A stretch of DNA of 64,000 nucleotides from DUOA01 sp012839095 (GTDB lineage: Bacteria > Bacillota > Clostridia > Caldicoprobacterales > DTU083). The stretch spans positions 1 through 64,000 of the forward strand of contig JBMNJE010000009.1 in NCBI GenBank assembly GCA_050951505.1, in the 5' to 3' direction. Under the pieces are notes generated by a model. It did not search any database. It was not told the DNA's origin and was given only the letters and a program-made list of their open reading frames with translations. Positions 18,549 through 27,630 of this stretch are shown piece after piece (position 1 is the stretch's first letter; the number at the start of each line of letters is the position of its first letter). The position numbers and the translations under genes were made by a program.

Positions 18549-18644
18549 CGGCATATAAGGAAAAGCGTTGTAAAGCCGTTTATGAAATAAATAAGGTTTG
18601 CATTTTGTTAAAACGCCGTATACAGACAATAAATACAATAACAT

Positions 18645-18683
18645 GGGAGGTCGGCTGCTCAACTAATGGACAGCCGACCTCCC
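18645..18683 (-). terminator. Terminator of the matrix operon
   Basis: A perfect 13-bp stem GGGAGGTCGGCTG/CAGCCGACCTCCC with a 13-nt loop lies 69 bp beyond the stop of the TasA-like fusion. Read on the minus strand it is followed by a T-rich stretch, as expected for the end of the operon. Confidence 0.65.
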
Positions 18684-18751
18684 CGATTTTACTATATGTT
18701 CTTGGACAAAGAATCCGTTTCGCTATCCGGAAACAGCGACCTAAAAATGGA

Positions 18752-20412
18752 TCAGAGCGGGTTCGCTGAGCCGGATTCGATGCAGTTGATGATGGTGACC
18801 TTTGTGCCCGAATACTTGCCGGTGAATATCTGGTTTGCAAAGCCGCCGGTGATATGAGCCGTTATTTGTGCAGCCGGTGATGGTAACCCAGCCGTCTGCA
18901 GCATCATTATTCTTCATTCCGAGGATACCGCCGGTGAAGACATCGGCGCTGACTGCGGTGATGTCGCCGTTGTTGGTGCAGTTTGTGATATCGAGGTCGC
19001 AATCGTGGTTGCCGCCGACAATACCGCCGACGTTTCCGGTCGCGCCGGCTTCGAGCGTGATATTGCCATTGTTGACGCAGTCTGTGATGGTGCAGCTGCC
19101 GGTAGCGTCATAGGTAAGCGCCCCGACAAAGCCGCCGAGGCCGAGACCAGTCGTGCGGGCGGTGATGTTGATTTCGTTGACGCAGCCCTCGATAGTTACC
19201 ACCGCTCCTGCGTACTTCTGGCCGATGATCGAGCCGAAGTTCGTATAGGAGCTGGTTTCGCGGGTGAAGTTTACCGTACCCTTGGTGGTGATGTTCTTGA
19301 ATGTCCCGTTGCCGGCGGCATGACCAACAACGGCGCCGCTGATACCGGAGCCGCTGATCGTCTGATCGAGGTCGATGGTGCAGTTCTCGACCGTCACGTC
19401 GCGGGCATAGAAGATAAGGCCGGCGCCGGCACCTTCACCCTTGAGGGTCAGGTTCTTAATAGTGGCGCCATCAACATATTCAAAGAGCCCGTCATAGTAA
19501 TTATTTGTACTCTTAAAACCGGAGATGGTTTTACCATTACCGTCGAAGGTTCCTCCGAAGATGGTTCCGTCATAATAATCGGAGAGATTGAGAGTATGAC
19601 CTTTTAGATCAATGTTTCCGGTAAGCGTGATGGTCTTGCCGTCAAAGCTCTCGCCCGAGTCGATGAGCTCCGCAAGACCCGCAAGTTTTTCGGCGGTGTC
19701 AAGCTCAAAGGAGGTGTCCGTCCGAGTCGAACCAAGAGGTGTCGGATGAAGTGCCGTCCCAGAACGATACGGGATAGGGCGCGGATGCGTCGTACTGGTC
19801 CGAGAAGCTGTCGTATTCATAAGTATATTGGGTGGCGTTGACGAAGATCGCTACACCGTCTACTGCCAGTCCCTGGTACTCATTGTCTGCGCTTTCCATC
19901 ATGTGCAGAGCGATTGTCGTCGCGGCAGTACTTTCGCCGGGGAGAAGGACTCCCCAGATGATGCCATCGGGATCGGTGGAAATCAGGGCATCCCTCAGGG
20001 TGATGTCGGTGTCGAGACCGTTCATGATGACCTCAAGCACCTCGGCAAGCTTGGTGTCGCCCGAAACGGCACTAAAATCCATTCTGAATTTGATAGCGAG
20101 GTTGCCTGCGTTCCTGATACGGAGCTGTGGCAGGTTGTAGGTGCAGCCCGGCTCCCAAAGCACAGGTTCATTCTCATGTCCGGGCGCCTTGATGAACTCA
20201 AGTGTCTTGCCCTCTGCGTTTTCCCAAGTTGTGCCGCCGTCATTAGACATCTCAAGTGCAACATCAAGTGTGCCTGCCTGGATTCTGTTTACCGCAGTGC
20301 TTGCGGTGTCGGTGAACCATGCGAAAGTGGTACCCATCAGCATAGCAACGGAAAGAACCATCGCCATTACCGATGACAATAACGCATACTTCGTGGTTTT
20401 CTTTCTGGTCAT
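18752..20412 (-). CDS. TasA-type SipW-dependent exported protein fused to a GLUG-like beta-helix, two frameshifts
   Basis: The N-terminus (MTRKKTTKYALLSSVMAMVL, then GTTFAWFTDTAST) is the classic SipW-dependent signal, followed by a TasA-like domain (about 30-220: RIQAGTLDVALEMSNDG; LRIRNAGNLAIKFRMDFSA). The frame breaks at about 19718 in TGTCCGTC and continues as TSFELDTAEKLAGLAELIDS, then repeated GLUG-style beta-helix units (GGFVGALTYDATGSCTITDC; GGIVGGNHDCDLDITNCTNN). A second break near 18865 leads to ITGGFANQIFTGKYSGTKV and the stop at 18752. Two one-base insertions make 1661 nt into 553 codons. The ATG at 20412 has AAGGAGG. It is probably secreted and built into matrix fibres or bound to ligands. 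Confidence 0.8.
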
Positions 20413-20469
20413 TTTTTCTTCCTCCTTCAAATTTGGATATGTATTATTTTAAGCGCCACCGCTTAACAA

Positions 20470-21177
20470 CTAATTGAGTTCTTCTACTTTAGAAGAAGTT
20501 TCGATGCTGTTTTCTTTTTCTTCAAGTTGTTGTTTGAGAGCCAACAATTCTTGCATCATCTTTTGGCTCTGGAGCCTTTCGGCCTCTATTTTTTCTCTCT
20601 CCGCCTGCATTTCGTCAAGCTGTTCCTGCTTGTATCGGCGGAACAATTTAATGCAATTAAGTCCCTGAAGCAAAATAAGCAGAAGAAAGGGAGTAAGAAT
20701 ACAAACGATATAACCAGGTGTCGTTTTAAGAAATTGAAAAAAGGCGCCGACTTTCGGGAGATGTCCTGTATATTTCCCTAAAACATAAGGATAGGTAACC
20801 ACCGTTTCATCGTCGGTATCGGTTGTCGTACCGTAGGTAACAAATCCAGGATTACCCTCGGCATCGGAAGTAAGCCGTCTGATTTTATGGATTACGGTTT
20901 CCCCGAAATTGTGGCTGTTTTGAGAGGCATAGGAAATAATGTCCCCTTCTTTTAGGGTAGAGGCATCAACTCCCTTTACAAAGACAATATCTCCGGCATT
21001 GAAATCGGTTTTGCTCATGGAATCGGACAACACGATAAATGTCTTATATCCGAATAAATTTCGGTCAGCGCGGTCAAAGGTTGTTACAGACACTATCGTA
21101 AAGATCATCATAAAAACCGCTAAAGCCACCATAAGCCACACAAAGATTGTCTTTGCAATGTTCAACGCTTTTTTCAT
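20470..21177 (-). CDS. sipW: SipW-type signal peptidase I
   Basis: A 235-residue ER-type signal peptidase. It has an N-terminal membrane segment (about 8-30), the catalytic serine in VLSDSMSKT (about 52), a His in place of the usual Lys (TVIHKI), the box with VTYGTTTDTDDE, and a C-terminal membrane segment (about 150-172). A charged coiled-coil tail (about 180-230; RYKQEQLDEMQAEREK) is longer than in Bacillus SipW. It cleaves the signals of TasA-like substrates, and such substrates lie on both sides of it. The start is the ATG at 21177. Confidence 0.92.
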   Translation of the reverse strand: MKKALNIAKTIFVWLMVALAVFMMIFTIVSVTTFDRADRNLFGYKTFIVLSDSMSKTDFNAGDIVFVKGVDASTLKEGDIISYASQNSHNFGETVIHKIRRLTSDAEGNPGFVTYGTTTDTDDETVVTYPYVLGKYTGHLPKVGAFFQFLKTTPGYIVCILTPFLLLILLQGLNCIKLFRRYKQEQLDEMQAEREKIEAERLQSQKMMQELLALKQQLEEKENSIETSSKVEELN

Positions 21178-21225
21178 TTGTCGTCGCCTCCGGCTATTTT
21201 CTCATCTCTATGGTATGTTCTTGAC

Positions 21226-21776
21226 TTAATCAAATACCCTTTTCGGGTTATTCTTGGCCTGCACTGCATCGGCACATATATCAAAGGTAAGAGTTGAATT
21301 TTGAGTATCATTGCCTTTGTTTTCGGGAAAATGGAAATATACCGACAGAGTCTTTTTTTCGCCAACCTGTAGCATTTCCTCTACCGCCTGAACATCCACA
21401 CGGTTTAGGGTTGATGCGGTTCCCTCATAAAGCGTATTTTCACCGTCTTTAACAGCGATTTCAAGCACATCGGCAAGACCACCACTGACATGATCGAAAT
21501 ACAGCTTATAGTAAACCGACCAACTACTATTATTTTCTATAAAAAAATCTTTTTTTACCGTCATACCGGGCTCAAACAAAAATTCGTGTTCGCTGATAAC
21601 GGGTTTTCCGTCATTTAAGTTAATCTCCACTTTTCCGGTGTTGAATAGGTTATTATCAACGCTGACTGTGGCGTAAACCAATGCAAATGTGGTCATGCAA
21701 AGACAAATTGAAAGGATGACGGCAAGCACAATAGAGCCGGTCATTTTTTTGAAATGTTCTTTTTGGTATTTCTCAT
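21226..21776 (-). CDS. Second TasA-like SipW-dependent exported protein
   Basis: The mature part has KVEINLNDGKPVISEHEFLF, EPGMTVKKDFFIENNSSWSV and ending FDICADAVQAKN, the TasA/CalY plan of short beta-sandwich matrix proteins. A signal segment (MTGSIVLAVILSICLCMTTF) precedes it. The best start is the ATG at 21776, which overlaps the upstream stop (ATGA) and has GAGGAGG 7 bases before it. It needs one more A in the A7 run near 21744-21750 to be in frame, and 551 nt fits one deletion. The in-frame start at 21792 would lie within the upstream gene without a clear ribosome site. It is translationally coupled to the anchored surface protein. Confidence 0.78.
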
Positions 21777-22583
21777 TTTTGCTCCTCCTCATTTTTCTTC
21801 TTGTATCTAAGGAGAAGAATTAACATAAACAGTGAAGCGCTTGATATCAATAGCAATACGCTAGTATTTAAACTTTCGCCAGTTTGGGGACTGTCTAGGT
21901 GGTCGATTTCTTCAACCCACCATTTGAAACTTGCTTCAAGGTCTTTTTCCATGTATTCATTGCCGACAGAAACATCCAGATAGGCAGTGATTTCATAATA
22001 AACCTCATCGGTTGTGGGGCCACGAGAAGAAAGAGAATGTGTAACGGACTTGGGCATATTTTTCATCAGGCCGTCATACATCACTTCGTTGGTATCGAGC
22101 AGAGTGATCTTTGCTTTCATAACCTCGGCTAATTTTTCATAGCCACTGTGTATATCTGCCTTAAAATGAAGGGCAACCTTATCGTGGTAAGATACTTTAA
22201 CGCAGTAATACTTGGATTCCTTATCGCCGGGAAACATATTTTTCACATGGAAAGGTTCATTATCGCCAGCGTTTTTATTATGTATATGAATAACGGGTGC
22301 GGTGGTTTTGGAATCTGCGTCGGCTGTGGGTATGGATGTATTTCTACTCGGAGCATCGGCAGTATCGGAGGACTCTGTGCCGTTCTTTGTAGAAGAGGTT
22401 AAGTCTGTGCTTGTATTGTCGGGAGTGATGATATTATCCGGAACAGTGACGGAGGCAGGGACACTTTTGGAAAAATGGTTGTATATATGGGTTCCGGCAA
22501 GGGACAGAAGGCTTATCCCTAACAATATGGCCAATATAATACTTAGGACTTTAATCTTTGGTTTTTTTTGTTTCTTCTGCCAC
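21773..22583 (-). CDS. Surface protein with SPQTG sorting signal, matrix operon
   Basis: It has an N-terminal membrane segment (ILAILLGISLLSLAGTHIY), a T/S/D-rich linker, a folded region (YYCVKVSYHDKVALHFKADI; YEITAYLDVSVGNEYMEKDL), then SPQTGE, a hydrophobic stretch and a KKKNEEEQK tail. SPQTG fits the (S/P)PxTG motif known for class B-like sortases of Clostridioides difficile, so the protein is probably wall-anchored. It may tie fibres to the cell, like TapA in function; that is inference. The likely start is the GTG at 22583, joined by one A fewer in the A8 run (T8 at 22562-22569); 811 nt fits one insertion. The frame is intact from 22534 on. It is the first gene of the operon. Confidence 0.72.
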
Positions 22584-23037
22584 CTTGATCACTTCCAAAA
22601 TAATCACTTGTAATTACGAGCAAAATTAAGTTTTTTAAGTGCTATAAATGTGGCTCTTGACCACTATAAATCTATTGTAACATACAGTTCCTTATTTTGG
22701 AATAGTTATTTCCAGAATATTTTAAGTTCTCCTTAAAATAAAAATTTTAGAACAGCTTTGTGACCCATTGGAACGATGTCCTGTGGCAAAACAGCTCTTC
22801 CTATTTCATCAAGTTTCGAGCACATATTTTTCTCTGCACAATCTCATTTTATATTGTAGAATTTGCGCCTTGTTTTTCAACCATGAAAAAACTATCACAG
22901 TGCCTAATTCCACCAGTTCTATGTGTTAGTAAAAATTGTACCCTACTTTCAGTCATATGTCAATACTTATGGCTATTACTCAATTGTAGTCATGGCGGAA
23001 AGTTTCTATAATATCAATAAAGATAGGTGGTGCGTAA
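22584..23037. promoter_or_regulatory. Divergent intergenic region between matrix operon and SinR-like gene
   Basis: 454 bp, strongly AT-rich, no gene. It must hold the promoters of the matrix operon (minus) and the XRE gene (plus). I cannot name a clear operator by eye, but it is the expected target of the regulator. Confidence 0.55.
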
Positions 23038-23367
23038 ATGATTGATTTCAAGATAATCGGGAAGCGGATAAAAAAAGCTCATAATGCAGCAGGACTAACA
23101 CAGGAAGCTCTCTCAGAAAAGATAGGCGTATCTACAAATTATTTGAGCAAGGTTGAGGGTGCACACGAAAAGCCGAATCTCGAATTGCTTGGGAAAATTA
23201 GTGCAGCTACCGATGTTTCTTTGTCTGAGCTTTTGACTGGTGTTGTGGAAGAACGAAAGTATCTTCAAAAAGATATTGCTGACATATTAAGTTCCTGCTT
23301 GCCTGAAAAAACTCGCTTAATCTATGATGTGATTTTGCGCATATCACAATATAATTCAAATGCTTAA
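23038..23367 (+). CDS. XRE-family regulator, SinR-like
   Basis: A 109-residue protein. The HTH_3 domain (about 5-62) reads GKRIKKAHNAAGLTQEALSE and VSTNYLSKVEGAHEKPNLEL, and a C-terminal helical part (about 70-105) is probably for multimerisation. The layout resembles SinR, which represses the tapA-sipW-tasA operon in Bacillus subtilis, and here it is divergent from a sipW/tasA-like operon. Orthology to SinR is not claimed. The start is the ATG at 23038 with a GGTGG ribosome site. A terminator follows the stop directly. Confidence 0.85.
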   Translation: MIDFKIIGKRIKKAHNAAGLTQEALSEKIGVSTNYLSKVEGAHEKPNLELLGKISAATDVSLSELLTGVVEERKYLQKDIADILSSCLPEKTRLIYDVILRISQYNSNA

Positions 23368-23371
23368 TGGG

Positions 23372-23413
23372 TAATGGTGAGAAAAAGATCAAACATCTTT
23401 CTCTTACCATTTT
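23372..23413 (+). terminator. Terminator of the SinR-like gene
   Basis: AATGGTGAGAAAAAGAT pairs with ATCTTTCTCTTACCATT with small mismatches around a short loop, followed by six T. It lies 4-5 bases after the stop. Confidence 0.75.
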
Positions 23414-23479
23414 TTATCCAAATTATCGAATTTATTAATCGTCAAGCAGAGCCTTCCACATATTGCTGTATTCGGGACA

Positions 23480-24070
23480 TAACATATTTTATAACCGTTA
23501 CCGTTCCCAATCCCTTGAGTGTGGTTTCTTGTTTGGAAACCTTGCTTCTGCTTTTTTCAATTCGGATCTTAATGGGGAATACTCATTATAAGCCTATCTC
23601 CTCTCGACCAATATTTCATCAAATTCTTGGAGACCATTTGCGTTTTTCTATCTTCTGTCAATCTCCTTTAAATTTTCATAAGCAGCATTATACCGAGTGC
23701 GTAATTCTACCAATGCAGGAGATTCCGTGTTTGGGGTTTTTTGCTTTCTTGATTTGGATAAGCTGCGCCATAACGGAAGGCTTTTCTATCCTCTGAAGGG
23801 TAGATACAAGAGCTTCTTTCAACCAGTCTTTTAGTCATTTTATTCAGGTCATTTGCATTTGTATTGCCATTTTGTAGTCCCGCATCCTTCAACACATGCT
23901 CAAACCTCCCTTGGATTTTCCATAAACTCGTAGTCGACACATCACAACACCTTGTCCGGCAAAATAAAATAGCGGCGCACCTCAAGCTGAAACTGTTGCA
24001 GCAATCTGGCCTGACCTTCATATTCCGGCGCATCGATAAATCCGAGAGCGTTTGCTTTCCGGGCAATTTG
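23480..24070 (-). pseudogene. Relaxase/mobilisation gene remnant
   Basis: Pieces in several minus frames can be ordered: GRFEHVLKDAGLQNGNTNAN, DWLKEALVSTLQRIEKPSVM with AQLIQIKKAK, then SPALVELRTRYNAAYENLKE and SELKKAEARF. These resemble the helical C-terminus of MOB relaxases of small Firmicutes elements. The catalytic N-terminal domain is absent. It partly overlaps the end of mobC, where the relaxase gene would start. I am sure it is decayed, less sure of the exact family. Confidence 0.5.
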
Positions 24071-24280
24071 GTTCATGCTGTTGCTGATAGCGGAAAGTTG
24101 CCACATAACATCATAAAAACGGTCATCCGGTTTTTCTTTCGGCTCATAACTCAATACCAAAGAACGCACAAGAGCGGCTTCAGTTAGTCCGGCTTGTTTT
24201 GCCTTTCGCGCAAGTGATAATGCTTCTGTTTTATTCATCCATATTTGCTTTTTTATATCACGTATCTGCATATACAGCAT
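23942..24280 (-). CDS. mobC: MobC-like relaxosome accessory protein
   Basis: A 112-residue protein with the N-terminal RHH-like region (WMNKTEALSLARKAKQAGLT; EAALVRSLVLSYEPKEKP) and helices with MWQLSAISNSMNQIARKANA, the signature of MobC proteins that help relaxases open oriT. The start at 24280 follows AAAGGAG; a second ATG at 24235 is possible. It lies upstream of a relaxase remnant and next to an oriT-like palindromic stretch, all in the same direction. It appears intact even though its partner is gone. Confidence 0.78.
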   Translation of the reverse strand: MLYMQIRDIKKQIWMNKTEALSLARKAKQAGLTEAALVRSLVLSYEPKEKPDDRFYDVMWQLSAISNSMNQIARKANALGFIDAPEYEGQARLLQQFQLEVRRYFILPDKVL

Positions 24281-24289
24281 CTCCTTTTT

Positions 24290-24360
24290 TAAAGCTGCAA
24301 GGGGTTTTTGGGGATTTCCCCAAACGAACGAATTTTACTCCGACAGGAGTATAAATTCAT
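24290..24360. other. Possible oriT
   Basis: Just upstream of mobC are the palindromes GGGGATTTCCCC and an ACTCC-GACAG-GAGT hairpin around CAAACGAACG, followed by TAAATTCATTGCTCGCTAAG. The place and the paired repeats fit an origin of transfer, but no nic sequence is recognised with certainty. Confidence 0.35.
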
Positions 24361-24430
24361 TGCTCGCTAAGACAAATACGCTCACCTGCGAATAAGCGTA
24401 TTATGGTTTTTTCATCATAAAATTGGACGT

Positions 24431-24465
24431 AAAAAAGGCGGCTACGATTTAACCCGTAGCCGCCT
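24431..24465 (-). terminator. Terminator of the element's serine recombinase
   Basis: An 11-bp stem AGGCGGCTACG/CGTAGCCGCCT with an 8-nt loop; read on the minus strand it is followed by six T. It lies 16 bp after the recombinase stop. Confidence 0.8.
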
Positions 24466-24480
24466 GATCTGCCATTCATA

Positions 24481-26268
24481 TTATGCTGTTTTCCGTTTTT
24501 GTGATTCTTCCTTGGTCTTCTGCTCAGCTCGTTTTCTGCGTTTATACTCACGCTGATATTCTCGCTCTTTCGCTTTTTTCGGGTCTTCCGGGGTTACCAT
24601 TTCGTCTTCTCCCGGCAAATCAAATTGCCCAATATAGTTGAGGTAAATGTCAACACGCTGCTGACGAACACCGCTTGATTTATCGCCCTCGTGAACAACA
24701 ACCTTTTCCACAAATTCATGGAGCATCGCAGGGGTCAGTTCCGAAAAATCACTGTACCTTTTGACCAGTTCCATAAATTTATCGGCACGGAAAGTGTCCG
24801 ATTCAAACTGCGCCAATTCCTCTTTGAGTTTGGCGGTCTGTGTTTCAAGTTCAGACTGCTCCGTTTCATATCCGCCGGAAAGAAGTTCAAAGCGTTTGCC
24901 GGTCAGCCGCCCTGCCGCAAAATTTTCATAGGTTTTACGAAAAAGCCCGTCCAGTTCGGCAATCCGCTTTTCATTTTTAGCAATTTGTTTTTTATTGGAT
25001 TTGGCAGATTCACTTTGCCGTAATGTCGATGCCTTGCGCATCAAATTGATAAATTCAGTTTCGTTGCTACGGGCAAAAGCGGTGGTGCGCTGTATCGTTT
25101 CCAAGATAAGGGCATTCGCTGTGTTAGAAGTGATAAAATGCGTTGTGCATTTCTTTGAATAAGGTCCACTGTTATTGCCCTTTGAACATTTGTAGTCATC
25201 ACGCGCGCCGACCTTCATCATCTGGCCTGTATGCGAGCTTGGTCTTTCATAAGCAGCGCGGCGGTGATTGTAAAGCCTGTGTCCACAATCAGCGCAATAC
25301 AAAATGCCTGTCAGCGGATTCGCTTCGCCTGTGGTGTCAATGCGGCGCTTGACCGTCCGGCAGCGTTGCGCGGTTTGCCATGTTTCGGGGTCAACAATGG
25401 CCTCGTGGGTATTTTCAAATATAACCCAATCTTCTTTCGGATTCCACGTTACCTTTTTATCTTTGTAGGATTCTTTCTTTGTGCGGAAATTAACAGTATG
25501 CCCCATATATTCGGGCTTTGCAATCATAGCGGAAATCTGTGAGCAAGCCCATCGGTAGGGGTGCTTTACGATTCTGTTCCTCTGCGTACCCAGCCCCATT
25601 TTACCGAGGTAAACACCCGGCGTTTCGATGTCCTCCGCTTCCAGTATTTTTGCAATCTGAAAAGGACCTTTGCCGCTTACAGAGAGGGCGAAAATGCGGC
25701 GTACCACTTCGGCGGCTATCGGGTCAACCATCCATGCGTTTTTATCGTCGGGACTTTTTAAATACCCATAGATACTGCTGTTGGTAAGGCGTTTGCCGTT
25801 ATGACCTTTCGACTGATAGACCGCCTTAATTTTACGGCTGGTGTCACGGGCATACCATTCTGCCATAATATTTAGGAATGGGGCAAATTCACCCGATTCC
25901 CCGTTCTCACTGTCAATATTATTGCTAACGGCAATAAAACGGACACCATGCTGACGGAAAAACACTTCGGTATAAAAACCGACTTGTAAATAATCCCGCC
26001 CGATTCTGCTCATGTCTTTTACAATAACAATGCCGATATTTCCGGCTTCAACTTCCGCAATCATTTCCTTAAAGCCTTTGCGGTCAAAGGTGGTGCCGCT
26101 TACTCCGTCATCACAAAAATGACGGCAATTTGTGAAACCGCTCCGTCCCGCATAATCTTCAAGGATTTTCTTTTGGTTGGTGATGGAATTGCTCTCGCCT
26201 TGCATCTCATCGTCACGGCTAAGGCGAGAATACAGTGCTGTGGTTTTGTTTGATTTTGACTGCCTCAT
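24481..26268 (-). CDS. Large serine recombinase (TnpX type) of the 11.7-kb element
   Basis: A 595-residue recombinase. The resolvase domain (about 8-160) has catalytic Ser17 in YSRLSRDDE, DDGVSGTTFDRK and KDMSRIGRDYLQ. A recombinase domain (about 175-320), zinc ribbon with CADCGHRLYNH (about 340-405), coiled coil (about 440-510) and a basic tail rich in K, R and E follow. The start is the ATG at 26268 with AAAGGAG; an in-frame ATG seven codons earlier has no such site. It is clearly related to, but distinct from, the recombinase at 3723-5375. It lies near the right end with tnpW and tnpV, so it is the likely integrase/excisionase for the TACAT junctions. Confidence 0.93.
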   Translation of the reverse strand: MRQSKSNKTTALYSRLSRDDEMQGESNSITNQKKILEDYAGRSGFTNCRHFCDDGVSGTTFDRKGFKEMIAEVEAGNIGIVIVKDMSRIGRDYLQVGFYTEVFFRQHGVRFIAVSNNIDSENGESGEFAPFLNIMAEWYARDTSRKIKAVYQSKGHNGKRLTNSSIYGYLKSPDDKNAWMVDPIAAEVVRRIFALSVSGKGPFQIAKILEAEDIETPGVYLGKMGLGTQRNRIVKHPYRWACSQISAMIAKPEYMGHTVNFRTKKESYKDKKVTWNPKEDWVIFENTHEAIVDPETWQTAQRCRTVKRRIDTTGEANPLTGILYCADCGHRLYNHRRAAYERPSSHTGQMMKVGARDDYKCSKGNNSGPYSKKCTTHFITSNTANALILETIQRTTAFARSNETEFINLMRKASTLRQSESAKSNKKQIAKNEKRIAELDGLFRKTYENFAAGRLTGKRFELLSGGYETEQSELETQTAKLKEELAQFESDTFRADKFMELVKRYSDFSELTPAMLHEFVEKVVVHEGDKSSGVRQQRVDIYLNYIGQFDLPGEDEMVTPEDPKKAKEREYQREYKRRKRAEQKTKEESQKRKTA

Positions 26269-26383
26269 AGAATACTCCTTTGAGCGCATCGATGCGCCGG
26301 CAGTCGGTTCACTCGTAGCAATTTCATTTTATAACAAACGGGAGATTTTTTCAACCTTTCTTTTGTTAAATATTCTGTTTCCA

Positions 26384-26584
26384 TTATTGATTTACCACCC
26401 CTTTTTCTGTCGAGACTTCATTTTTCACGAGCCGCAATATTTTATCCTGCGCCGTTTCACCGCTCTTGTTGCTGAAATGAACACCAACACGGTAAACGGT
26501 ATGTCCGATTCGCTTAGTAAAAGTTCCGGCTTCAAGGGCTTTCAATTGTAGTGGAACCGTTTGTTTCTCTGTGTTTTTTGTCAT
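26384..26584 (-). CDS. tnpW: TnpW-family small transposon protein
   Basis: 66 residues with IGHTVYRVGVHFSNKSGETA and QDKILRLVKNE, the TnpW pattern found beside TnpX recombinases. The start is the ATG at 26584 behind GGGAGG. It lies 116 bp upstream of the recombinase in the same direction. Function unknown. Confidence 0.78.
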   Translation of the reverse strand: MTKNTEKQTVPLQLKALEAGTFTKRIGHTVYRVGVHFSNKSGETAQDKILRLVKNEVSTEKGVVNQ

Positions 26585-26815
26585 AGAATTGATTACCTCC
26601 CTTTCAGTTTTTGAATGAACATCATCGCCCTTTCGTTTTTGGAATAAGTTGCTTTAGCGGTGTGCCGTTTTACCCTCATAGATTCCTGAGAACCTACCCT
26701 GTGCGGCGGTTTCTCGTATTGACCTCATTGACGCGCTCGCCGAAATATTGCGGGTCTTGGCATCGCTTCACTTGGCGGTATTATAAGGACGGTCATTCGA
26801 TTGTCAAAGTGCGAT

Positions 26816-26944
26816 TACCCTCTACCTAATGCACTTAAAATGATGATTTGTAGGGGTACCCTCTATCTAATGCACTTAAAATGATGGTTTGAGGGGGTGC
26901 CCCCTACCTAATGCGAATAAAAAGCTGTTTTGTCAGGTCATTTC
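26816..26944. repeat. Three iteron-like direct repeats, 41-bp period
   Basis: Three units begin at 26822, 26863 and 26904 with CTACCTAATGCACTTAAAAT (first unit) and variants. The first two are nearly identical over about 40 bp including the GGGGTACC/GGGGTGCC block; the third matches only at its start. They lie in a 520-bp gene-free gap (26585-27108) between tnpW and tnpV. A role as binding sites for replication, transfer or recombination proteins is possible. Confidence 0.7.
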
Positions 26945-27108
26945 AAAAAGCATTTACAGTTATTCGTAAATTTGGCAAAGAAAAACCACCCTCAACTGTT
27001 TTCACAGTCAAGAGTGGCGGCAGAGATTACTGTTATTTTATTTTGTGGTATCATAACATAGAAAACGGCAGCACGATTACCGTACCGCCGTTCAAGAGTT
27101 TTGCCAGA

Positions 27109-27471
27109 TTATTTGTAAATCAGTTCGCATCGAATAATTTCATCTGCACAATTACGAATATTATTGACTTTGCCAATCCAAAGCATAGGGTTTTTTGCTT
27201 TTAACTGTTCGGTCACATTTTGCGCTTTCATCATCTGCTTAATGATAAGTTCCCACCGTTCAAAAGCGGTGGTATCAATCTCATGCAAATGCACCCGAAG
27301 CTTGCCGGACATTAACAGGCTTGAATACAGCGTGCGTTTGTGATTTTTCAGATATTCAAGCCGCCGCTGACCCCAAATACCTATATGGACTCCTTCCGGG
27401 AGACCATCATCTGGCATTCCAAGGTCGGGAATTTTGTAGCCGTTTACCTCTGTATAGGTAAGCTTTTTCAT
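27109..27471 (-). CDS. tnpV: TnpV-family transposon protein
   Basis: 120 residues: EVNGYKIPDLGMPDDG, GIWGQRRLEYLKNHKRTLYS, LMSGKLRVHLHEIDTTAFER, then MKAQNVTEQLKAKNPMLWIG. This is the TnpV pattern of Tn4451-like mobilisable transposons. The role is not known. The start is the ATG at 27471 with AAAGGAGG. It is the rightmost gene of the element, about 160 bp inside its end. Confidence 0.82.
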   Translation of the reverse strand: MKKLTYTEVNGYKIPDLGMPDDGLPEGVHIGIWGQRRLEYLKNHKRTLYSSLLMSGKLRVHLHEIDTTAFERWELIIKQMMKAQNVTEQLKAKNPMLWIGKVNNIRNCADEIIRCELIYK

Positions 27472-27630
27472 CGTCTGCGTTCCTCCTTTCAGCGAATTTA
27501 CGGTGCAATACCGCTTGGTTAGGGCTTTTCTGCTATCTGCCCCCTTTGGCGGTCTACCGCTTCAATCCGCTACGAGTGAACCGACTTACCGCTGTAATAG
27601 TAGTGGTATTGACAACCACCCTTTACAGCA

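Noticed and set aside
19005..19607. A 200-codon plus-strand frame inside the TasA-like fusion
   Set aside because: It mirrors the repeated beta-helix codons of the real gene and has no start signal.
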